A stretch of 11,246 nt of DNA, from the NCBI GenBank assembly GCA_023425225.1, contig JAFADB010000058.1, positions 1 to 11,246 on the forward strand. The letters run 5' to 3'. Both the position numbers and the translations under genes were made by a program. The notes beneath the pieces were generated by a model. The model searched no databases, was not told the origin of the DNA, and saw only the letters and a list, made by a program, of their open reading frames with translations. This stretch comes from Pseudomonadota bacterium. Its GTDB lineage: Bacteria; Pseudomonadota; Gammaproteobacteria; Xanthomonadales; Xanthomonadaceae. Numbering within the stretch: position 1 is the first letter of the stretch; each line of letters opens with the position of its first letter. This document shows, piece by piece, positions 5,635 through 11,246 of this stretch.

Positions 5635-6621
5635 ATGAACAACCTGCTCCAGCGCCTGCGCATCGATCCGTTCACCCTCGCCCTGCTCGCCACCGTGCTG
5701 CTGGCCTCGCTGCTGCCGGTCTCCGGCAGCGCCGCCACGGTGATGGACGTGGTCACCGACGTGGCCATCGCCGCGCTGTTCTTCCTGCACGGGGCGCGGC
5801 TGTCGCGCGAGGCGGTCAAGGCCGGCATGCTGCACTGGCGCCTGCACCTGACCATCCTGGCCTGCACCTTCGTGCTGTTCCCGCTGCTGGGACTGCTGTT
5901 CAAGCCGCTGGCGCACGCGCTGCTGACGCCGCAGCTGTTCGTCGGCCTGCTGTTCCTGTGCGCGCTGCCATCCACCGTGCAGTCCTCGATCGCCTTCACC
6001 TCGATGGCCGGCGGCAACGTGCCGGCGGCGGTGTGCGCGGCGTCGCTGTCGAGCCTGCTCGGGGTGTTCCTGACGCCGCTGCTGATGGGCCTGCTGGTCG
6101 GCACCCAGGGGGCGATGGCCGATCCGTGGACCGCCATCGGCAAGATCCTGCTGCAGCTGCTGGTGCCGTTCCTGGCCGGGCATTTCCTGCGGCCATGGAT
6201 CGGCGCCTGGGTCGAACGCCACCGCCCGGTGCTGCGCTGGACCGACCAGGGCACCATCCTGCTGGTGGTCTACACCGCCTTCAGCGCCTCGGTGATCGAG
6301 GGCCTGTGGCGCGACACGCCGCTGCCGGCGCTGCTGGGCGTGGCGGTGGCCGCGGCGGTGCTGCTGGCGCTGGCGATGGGCCTGATCACCTTCATCGCGC
6401 GGCGGCTGGGCTTCAACCGCGCCGACGAGATCGCCATCGTGTTCTGCGGCTCGAAGAAGAGCCTGGCCACCGGAGTGCCGATGGCCAAGGTGATGTTCGC
6501 CGGCGGCAGCCTGGGCGCGATCGTGCTGCCGATCATGCTCTACCACCAGATCCAGCTGATCGTCTGCGCCTTCGTCGCGCAGCGCTACGCGCGCGCGGGA
6601 CAGGCCCAGGAAGGGCGCTGA
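5635..6621 (+). CDS. bile acid:sodium symporter family membrane protein (SBF-like, YfeH type)
   Basis: This 328-residue, strongly hydrophobic protein is of the YfeH/SLC10A7-like branch of the bile acid:sodium symporter superfamily (SBF-like). About nine to ten membrane spans can be drawn, starting DPFTLALLATVLLASLLPV (11-29) and ending near residue 318. Family signatures include the conserved Pro-containing CALPSTVQSSIAFTSMAGGN (a crossover-type segment, about 108-127), VVYTAFSASV (about 211-220), and FCGSKKSLATGVPMAKVMF (about 271-289). The substrate is unknown; bacterial members move organic anions or other solutes with Na+ and need not handle bile acids. ATG 5635 starts just before the first span; no clear Shine-Dalgarno is seen. 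It follows dnaG by 162 bases and is flanked by repeat copies A and B, so it is probably a separate unit and perhaps a lineage-specific insertion beside dnaG. Confidence 0.9.
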   Translation: MNNLLQRLRIDPFTLALLATVLLASLLPVSGSAATVMDVVTDVAIAALFFLHGARLSREAVKAGMLHWRLHLTILACTFVLFPLLGLLFKPLAHALLTPQLFVGLLFLCALPSTVQSSIAFTSMAGGNVPAAVCAASLSSLLGVFLTPLLMGLLVGTQGAMADPWTAIGKILLQLLVPFLAGHFLRPWIGAWVERHRPVLRWTDQGTILLVVYTAFSASVIEGLWRDTPLPALLGVAVAAAVLLALAMGLITFIARRLGFNRADEIAIVFCGSKKSLATGVPMAKVMFAGGSLGAIVLPIMLYHQIQLIVCAFVAQRYARAGQAQEGR

Positions 6622-6630
6622 CCTGCCGCC

Positions 6631-6652
6631 GTGGGAGCGGCGTCAGCCGCGA
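6631..6652 (+). repeat. GTGGGAGCGGC-type palindromic repeat, copy B
   Basis: GTGGGAGCGGCGTCAGCCGC plus GA, with hairpin GCGGC-GTCA-GCCGC (6637-6650). It begins 10 bases after the symporter stop. It differs from copy A at one position, a loop base, so the two copies bracket the symporter gene as 22-bp direct repeats 1,109 bp apart. Confidence 0.7.
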
Positions 6653-6725
6653 TGAAAGCCCGCGCAACGGCAACGGCCCCTTCTCAGCCGGCCGGCCCAC
6701 CAGCGCATCCGATGGACGCTGTGCC

Positions 6726-6754
6726 GAGCGCGAGCCGGTGGCTCGCACGCGCTC
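6726..6754. other. strong hairpin between convergent genes
   Basis: GCGAGCC (6730-6736), a GGT loop, and GGCTCGC (6740-6746) form a perfect 7-bp stem. GAGC (6726-6729) and GCTC (6751-6754) can extend it after a 4-nt bulge; an alternative pairing uses GAGCGCG/CGCGCTC. It sits between the convergent symporter and transglutaminase genes and could limit read-through from either side, but there is no T-run on either strand. Confidence 0.45.
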
Positions 6755-6824
6755 GTACCCGCCGCCTGCTTCGCAAGGGAGGGGACAAGGCACTCCACCG
6801 CTGGCGGGTCTTCCGTTTGCCGGC

Positions 6825-7709
6825 TCACTCCAGCGGCAGCACGTCCACCGCCTGGCTGGCCTCGTGCTCGCCGGAGGTCTTGAGCACGCCGACGATCGGC
6901 GCCACGTCGCCGTAGTCGCGGCCGTGGCCGATGGTGATGTGGTCCTCGCCGGCGGCGATGCCGTTGGTGGGGTCGAACTCCTGCCAGCCCATCTGCAGCC
7001 CGCACCAGATCCGCACCCAGGCGTGGGTGGCATCGGCGCCCTCCAGCCGCGGCTCGCCCGGCGGCGGCAGCGTGCGCAGGAAGCCGCTGACGTAGCCGGC
7101 GGGAATGCCCAGCCCGCGCAGCCCGGCGATCATGATGTGGCTGAAGTCCTGGCACACGCCACGGCGCATGTCGAAGGCCTGCGCCACCGGGGTGTCGACC
7201 TCGGTGGCCTCCGGATCGTAGGCGAAATCGTTGCGCAGGCGCCGGCCCAGGTGTTGCGCGGCGGCCAGCACGCTGGGGGTGGCGCGCAGGCTGGGGCCCG
7301 CATAGCCGGTGATGCGCTCGAGCACCGGCACGCGCGGGCTCGGCGCCAGGAAGTGGCTGGGCGAATCCGGCGCCAGCGAGCGCACCGCCGCCAGTTCATC
7401 GCGCAGGCCGTCGATGTCGGGCGACAGGTCCAGCTGCGGCGGCTGCCGCTCCACTTCCAGCTGCGCGTGCATCTGCACGTCCAGCGACTGGTGCGGCGCG
7501 CGCAGGGCGATCGAGACCACGCGGTTGCCGAAGAAGTCCTCGAACTCCTCCAGCTCGTCCGGGCACGGATCGAAACGCAGCTGCGACTGCTGCAGCCATT
7601 GCTCGCCCGGCAGCGCGCGCGGCAGCACCCGCACCAGGTGGCGGCCGTTGGCGGCGGGATACTGGTAGTCGTAGCGCAGTTGCAGGCGGACGTCGTAGCG
7701 CATGGGCAT
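6825..7709 (-). CDS. transglutaminase-like (papain-fold) family protein, last gene of the ATP-grasp/alpha-E operon
   Basis: This 294-residue protein has the bacterial transglutaminase N-terminal beta domain (about 3-95, RYDVRLQLRYDYQYP) followed by a transglutaminase-like catalytic core (about 140-260). The triad is visible: Cys186 in RRGVCQDFSH, His229 in DATHAWVRIW, and Asp246 in EFDPTNG. Such enzymes can hydrolyse or transfer amide bonds at the catalytic Cys. In this context it is predicted to cleave or transpeptidate a product made by the neighbouring ligases; this is inference from gene context, not proven. No signal peptide is seen, so it is likely cytoplasmic. Its ATG at 7709-7707 overlaps the upstream TGA by one base (TGATG). 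A second in-frame ATG at 7703 (MRYDV) is an equally good start. No Shine-Dalgarno is evident, so translation probably depends on coupling. Confidence 0.92.
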   Translation of the reverse strand: MPMRYDVRLQLRYDYQYPAANGRHLVRVLPRALPGEQWLQQSQLRFDPCPDELEEFEDFFGNRVVSIALRAPHQSLDVQMHAQLEVERQPPQLDLSPDIDGLRDELAAVRSLAPDSPSHFLAPSPRVPVLERITGYAGPSLRATPSVLAAAQHLGRRLRNDFAYDPEATEVDTPVAQAFDMRRGVCQDFSHIMIAGLRGLGIPAGYVSGFLRTLPPPGEPRLEGADATHAWVRIWCGLQMGWQEFDPTNGIAAGEDHITIGHGRDYGDVAPIVGVLKTSGEHEASQAVDVLPLE

Positions 7710-7711
7710 CA
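7701..7711 (-). promoter_or_regulatory. TGATG stop/start overlap with a second ATG
   Basis: On the minus strand the sequence is TGATGCCCATG. TGA ends the ATP-grasp/alpha-E gene, the overlapping ATG starts the transglutaminase gene in another frame, and a second in-frame ATG follows two codons later. This one-base overlap favours re-initiation by terminating ribosomes. Confidence 0.75.
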
Positions 7712-10117
7712 ACCGAAGTAGGCCTGCGACAGCTGCAGGTACAGCCCGCCGATGTCGTCGCCCAGCTGGCGCAGCTCGTCGGCCGACAGCTGGCCGGGAT
7801 CGCGCAGCGACAGCGCCGTGTGCAGGCGCAGCGCCTCCTTGGCGAACGCGCTCAGCCCGTGCTGCGGCGAGGTACCGGGCAGTTGCGCGAACTCGGCGCG
7901 CAGCGCGTCGAGCTGGAACATCACCGAGCGCGGGTTGCGCGGGTCCAGCGCCAGCAGGTCGAACACGCTGGCGGTGCCGGTCTGCACGCCGTAGCGGTTG
8001 CGGTGGGTCATCACGCTGTCGCCGATCTCCAGCACCGCCTGCGGCAGCCCGCCGGGCACGTCGGCATCGCCCAGCAACGCCAGCAGCTGCGCGGTCTGGA
8101 TGCCACGCTCGATGCGGCGGCCGATCTCCAGGAAGCGCCAGCCGGTGGAGCGGTACATGTTCTCGTGCAGCAGGCCGGAGAAGCCGGCCAGCTTGCGCAG
8201 CAGCACGCTCGCCGCGCGGCTGGCGTCGTCGCCGGCGCTGACCTTGCGCGCGAAGCGGTCGGCGGTGAGCGACAGGTCGTGCAGCGCCGCCCAGCCGTCC
8301 GGGGAGAAACGGTCGCGGATGCGCCCGGCGCTGGTGGTGGCCCCGCCCAGGCACTGCAGCAGGCCGTCGGGAATCGGCTGCGCCACGTCCACGTCGAGCC
8401 GCGCCAGGTGCTCGCCCAGGGTGGCGAGCAGCGGCGGCGGATGGCTGAGGTTCTCGGCCAGGCGCGCGTGCCAGGCGCGCAGGATGCGCGCGATGGCCTC
8501 GCCGCGCTCGGCGTAGCGCCCCAGCCACAGCAGGTTCTCGGCGGCGCGGCTGGGCAGCTCGTCGCCGACCCGGCGCTGCTGCGACAGCACGCTGGGCACG
8601 ATCAGGGTGTCCTGGCTGACCGGATCCGGGCTGACCACCCACACGTCGGCCGCCTGTCCGCCCAGGCGCATGGTGATGGCATGCACATCGGTGTGCGCGC
8701 CGATGCGGCCGAAGCCGCCGGGCATCACCTGCCAGCCCTCGGCGGTGCGCGCGGCGAAGGCGCGCAGCACGAACGGGCGCGGCTCCAGCTGGCCATCGAC
8801 CCAGGCCGGCGTGGTCGACAGCGTGACCGCCTCCTGCGCCACCCACTGCGCGCCATCGCGCTGCAGCAGTTGCAGCAGTTGGCGGCGGTCGTCCGGGTCC
8901 AGCCGCGCGCCCAGCAGCGTCGCCTGCGGGTCGTCGTAGGGCAACTGGGTGGCCAGCGCCGGGCCGAGCATCATCCGCTCCAGCGTCGCGATCACCTCCT
9001 CGCGCGCGACGCCCTGCCCACACCACCAGGTGGCGATGCCGGGCAGCGCCAGCGCCTGCCCGGTCAGTTCCTCGCAGATGCGCGGCAGGAACGCCGCCAG
9101 CGCGCGCGTCTCCAGCAGCCCGGCACCGAGCGCGTTGACCACCGAAACGCTGCCGGCGCGCAGCGCGCCGACGAAGCCCGGCGTGCCGATGCGCGATTCG
9201 GCGTTCAGCTCCAGCGGATCCATGAACGCGGCGTCCAGCCGCCGCCACAGCACGCTGACCGGCTGCAGGCCGTCCACCGTGCGTACCATCACCTGCCCGC
9301 CGCGCACCGTCAGGTCCTCGCCCTCCAGCAGCATGAAGCCGAGGTAGCGCGCGATCCACGCGTGCTCGTAGTAGGTCTCGTTGCCGGCGCCGGGGGTCAG
9401 GATCGCCACCTCGCCGGCGCGGCCGCCGGCCTGCGCCAGCAGCGCGTTGCGGAAGCGGCGGAAGAAGCCGGCCAGCCGGTGCACGTGCATGCCCGCGGGC
9501 AGGTCCGGGAAGGCGCGCATGGTGGCGACCCGGTTCTCCAGCGCGAAGCCGGCCCCGGACGGCGCCTGGGTGCGGTCGCCAAGCACCCACCAGCGCCCGT
9601 CCGGACCGCGTCCCAGCTCGAAGGCGATGAAGTGCAGGTAGTGGCCGTCGCGCGGGCGGGTGCCGACCAGCGGGTGCAGGAAGCCGGGATTGGCGGCGAC
9701 CAGCTCCGGCGGCAGCAGGCCGTCGGCGACCAGCTGCTGCGGACCGTGCAGGTCGGCGGCCATGCGCTCGAGCAGCTCGGCGCGCTGCACCAGGCCCTGG
9801 CCGATCTGCGTCCACTCGTCCTCGTCGATCAGCACCGGCACCGGCGCCAGCGGCCATTCGCGCTCGCGCGCGTCGGCCTGCGGCGCGTACACGCGGTAGT
9901 GCACGCCGGCGTCCTTCATGTACTGGTCGGCACGGGCGAAGCGCGCCGTCAGCTCGTCGCCGGACAGGCCGGCGAGCAGCTCGACGAACGGCCGCCACAC
10001 CGGACGCAGCCTGCCGTCGGCGGACAGCAGCTCGTCCACGCCGCCGCACAGCCGCCGGTAGCGCGCGAGCAGGTCGTCCGCGACGTGCGGGTCCATGGAT
10101 TCGGCCGCCATGCCCAT
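7709..10117 (-). CDS. fused circularly permuted ATP-grasp and alpha-E domain protein
   Basis: The product is 802 residues. Residues about 20-505 are a circularly permuted ATP-grasp domain (DUF404/DUF407, COG2308 type). It shows VLGDRTQAPSGAGFALENR (178-196), LTPGAGNETYYEHAWIARYLG (positions 240-260, key GAGNETYYEH), the WRRLD..FMDPLEL stretch (291-304) and VNALGAGLLE (327-336). Residues about 518-802 are the all-helical alpha-E domain (DUF403, COG2307), starting ELPSRAAENLLWLGRYAERG (520-539). In many bacteria the two are separate genes; here they are one chain. ATP-grasp enzymes make amide bonds by acyl-phosphate chemistry. The alpha-E domain is of unknown function and always travels with such ligases and transglutaminases. 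The ATG at 10117 overlaps the upstream TGA; ATG 10111 and 10096 are alternatives, with GGGGA 4 or 10 nt before the first two. Cytoplasmic; product unknown. Confidence 0.92.
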   Translation of the reverse strand: MGMAAESMDPHVADDLLARYRRLCGGVDELLSADGRLRPVWRPFVELLAGLSGDELTARFARADQYMKDAGVHYRVYAPQADAREREWPLAPVPVLIDEDEWTQIGQGLVQRAELLERMAADLHGPQQLVADGLLPPELVAANPGFLHPLVGTRPRDGHYLHFIAFELGRGPDGRWWVLGDRTQAPSGAGFALENRVATMRAFPDLPAGMHVHRLAGFFRRFRNALLAQAGGRAGEVAILTPGAGNETYYEHAWIARYLGFMLLEGEDLTVRGGQVMVRTVDGLQPVSVLWRRLDAAFMDPLELNAESRIGTPGFVGALRAGSVSVVNALGAGLLETRALAAFLPRICEELTGQALALPGIATWWCGQGVAREEVIATLERMMLGPALATQLPYDDPQATLLGARLDPDDRRQLLQLLQRDGAQWVAQEAVTLSTTPAWVDGQLEPRPFVLRAFAARTAEGWQVMPGGFGRIGAHTDVHAITMRLGGQAADVWVVSPDPVSQDTLIVPSVLSQQRRVGDELPSRAAENLLWLGRYAERGEAIARILRAWHARLAENLSHPPPLLATLGEHLARLDVDVAQPIPDGLLQCLGGATTSAGRIRDRFSPDGWAALHDLSLTADRFARKVSAGDDASRAASVLLRKLAGFSGLLHENMYRSTGWRFLEIGRRIERGIQTAQLLALLGDADVPGGLPQAVLEIGDSVMTHRNRYGVQTGTASVFDLLALDPRNPRSVMFQLDALRAEFAQLPGTSPQHGLSAFAKEALRLHTALSLRDPGQLSADELRQLGDDIGGLYLQLSQAYFG

Positions 10118-10119
10118 CA
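10109..10119 (-). promoter_or_regulatory. TGATG stop/start overlap with a second ATG
   Basis: On the minus strand the sequence is TGATGGGCATG. TGA ends the DUF2126 gene, the overlapping ATG begins the ATP-grasp/alpha-E gene, and another in-frame ATG follows two codons on. A GGGGA lies just upstream, inside the end of the DUF2126 gene. The layout is the same as at 7701-7711. Confidence 0.75.
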
Positions 10120-11246
10120 GATCCCCGGCGGCCGGCGCAGGTCGAGGGTGTGCGGGAACTCGGCCGGCGCGCGCTCCTCGGCCAGCACGTAGGCGCCGGG
10201 CGTATGGCCCTCGTCCTGGAAGCGCGCCAGCCGGCGTGCCTCGGCCTCGTTGCCGTTGACCGGGAAGGTCTCGTAGTTGCGTCCACCCGGATGCGCCACG
10301 TGATAGGTGCAGCCGCCCAGCGCGCGGCCGCTCCAGCGGTCGTACAGGTCGAAGGTCAGCGGCGCGTCCACCGGCAGCTGCGGGTGCAGGCCGCTGGCCG
10401 GCTGCCAGGCCTTGTAGCGCACCCCGGCCACCGCGACGCCGGCGGTGCCGGTCATCGTCATCGGCAGCGGGCGGCCGTTGCAGGCGACGGCGTAGCGGGC
10501 CGGGTTGAAGCCCTCGGCCCTGACCTGCAGCCGCTCCACCGACGAGTCGACGAAGCGCACGGTGCCGCCGATCGCGCCCTGCTCGCCGAGCACGTTCCAC
10601 GGCTCCAGCGCCTGGCGCAGCTCCAGCTTCACGCCCTCGTACTCGACCTGCCCGCAGAACGGGAAGCGGAACTCCAGCTGCGCGGCGAACCACTCCGGCC
10701 GCATCGGGAAGCCGTGCCGGGCCAGGTCGTCGAGCACGTCGAGGAAATCGGCCCAGACGTAGTGCGGCAGCATGAAACGGTCGTGCAGCTGGGTACCCCA
10801 GCGCACGCAGCCGCCGTCCAGCGGCGCGTTCCAGTAGCGCGCGATCAGCGCCCGCACCAGCAGCTGCTGGGCCAGGCTCATGCGCGCATTGGGCGGCATC
10901 TCGAAGCCGCGGAACTCCACCAGTCCCAGCCGCCCGGTCGGCCCGTCGGGCGAGAACAGCTTGTCGATGCAGATCTCGGCACGGTGGGTGTTGCCGGTGA
11001 CATCGACCAGCAGGTTGCGCAGCAGCCGGTCCACCAGCCATGGCAGCGGCGCTTCGCCCTGTTCCGGGCCGGGCACCTGCGCCAGCGCGATCTCCAGCTC
11101 GTACAGGCTGTCGTGGCGGGCCTCGTCGATGCGCGGGGCCTGGCTGGTGGGGCCGATGAACAGCCCGGAGAACAGGTAGGACATGGCCGGATGGCGCTGC
11201 CAGTGCAGGATCAGCGACTTGAGCAGGTCCGGGCGGCGCAGGAACG
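10117..11246 (-). CDS. DUF2126 protein (putative GS-like amidoligase, probably with N-terminal transglutaminase domain), 3' part only
   Basis: The frame is open from the right edge of the window to the TGA at 10119-10117, so this is the C-terminal 376 or so residues of a larger protein. Residues before the first internal Met (11184) continue the same family sequence, reading ...RRPDLLKSLILHWQRHPA then MSYLFSGLFIGPTSQAPRID, so that Met is not the start. DUF2126 (PF09899) is described as a putative amidoligase with a glutamine-synthetase-like COOH-NH2 ligase fold. TGNTHRAEICIDK and GRLGLVEFRGFEMPP are consistent with its metal- and ATP-binding strands. Full-length family members are about 1,100 residues with an N-terminal transglutaminase domain; that part would lie beyond the window. 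It is the most upstream visible gene of the operon and overlaps the next gene by one base. The C-terminus (about the last 150 residues) is a beta-rich extension. Confidence 0.88.
   Translation of the reverse strand, partial: FLRRPDLLKSLILHWQRHPAMSYLFSGLFIGPTSQAPRIDEARHDSLYELEIALAQVPGPEQGEAPLPWLVDRLLRNLLVDVTGNTHRAEICIDKLFSPDGPTGRLGLVEFRGFEMPPNARMSLAQQLLVRALIARYWNAPLDGGCVRWGTQLHDRFMLPHYVWADFLDVLDDLARHGFPMRPEWFAAQLEFRFPFCGQVEYEGVKLELRQALEPWNVLGEQGAIGGTVRFVDSSVERLQVRAEGFNPARYAVACNGRPLPMTMTGTAGVAVAGVRYKAWQPASGLHPQLPVDAPLTFDLYDRWSGRALGGCTYHVAHPGGRNYETFPVNGNEAEARRLARFQDEGHTPGAYVLAEERAPAEFPHTLDLRRPPGI

Noticed and set aside
5482..5638. Small plus-strand frame starting MAPDSCAMIQPD between dnaG and the symporter
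   Set aside because: It is read through the palindromic repeat copy A, has no ribosome site, and runs into the symporter start; a non-coding origin is simpler.
3634..6546. Long minus-strand reading frames opposite dnaG and the symporter (three, each over 390 codons)
   Set aside because: They are antisense shadows of high-GC genes. The translations are Arg/Gln/His/Ala-rich with no family motifs, while the plus strand encodes clear DnaG and SBF-like proteins.
7820..10192. Open plus-strand frame of 790 codons opposite the ATP-grasp/alpha-E gene
   Set aside because: Antisense artefact of biased codon use; composition is His/Arg/Gln/Ala-rich, with no recognisable domain and a well-supported gene on the other strand.
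10118..10286. Extension of the transglutaminase frame upstream to 10286 as a 1,153-residue protein
   Set aside because: The frame is merely open across the neighbouring gene. The transglutaminase family sequence begins at MPMRYDV (7709), directly at the coupled start.
1..11246. CRISPR arrays, tRNA or rRNA genes, prophage or complete insertion sequences
   Set aside because: No regularly spaced repeats, cloverleaf, rRNA motifs, integrase or transposase reading frames were found on either strand.

Overview
GC-rich DNA (roughly 70% G+C by eye) from a gammaproteobacterium, most likely Xanthomonas or a close relative in the Xanthomonadaceae (Stenotrophomonas, Pseudoxanthomonas, Lysobacter). The reasons are protein-level resemblance (RpsU, the YihY/BrkB protein, the ATP-grasp/alpha-E fusion), the tsaD/rpsU/yqeY/dnaG gene order, and GTAG/GTGG-headed palindromic intergenic repeats of the REP/SMAG type. 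Species assignment is inference; no database was searched.

Layout. At 1-202 lies an intergenic repeat of G/C hairpins, with no gene seen. tsaD (203-1231, minus) is divergent from rpsU (1402-1617, plus); a clear TATAAT promoter lies between them. rpsU ends in a strong intrinsic terminator (1675-1704). Then come yqeY (1793-2239), a 362-base gap, a YihY/BrkB membrane protein (2602-3513), and dnaG (3742-5472), all on plus. This is a form of the macromolecular-synthesis neighbourhood (tsaD | rpsU-dnaG-rpoD) in which yqeY and yihY sit between rpsU and dnaG, and rpoD does not follow dnaG within the window. A bile acid:sodium symporter-like membrane protein (5635-6621, plus) comes next, flanked by two same-orientation copies of a short palindromic repeat.

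From 6825 to the right edge, all genes are on minus and form a tightly coupled operon. In transcription order these are the 3' part of a large DUF2126 (GS-like putative amidoligase) protein cut by the window edge, a fused circularly permuted ATP-grasp/alpha-E protein, and a small transglutaminase-like papain-fold enzyme. Both gene junctions are one-base TGATG overlaps. This enzyme set matches a system predicted by comparative genomics to make and trim or transfer amide-bonded peptides; to my knowledge its product is unknown. It is the most interesting coding content here.

The most interesting non-coding structure is a 134-bp, gap-free imperfect palindrome (2323-2456) with 13-bp near-perfect ends, between yqeY and yihY. 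It looks like a miniature mobile element. An inverted REP pair (3510-3575) supplies the yihY stop codon and sits upstream of dnaG.
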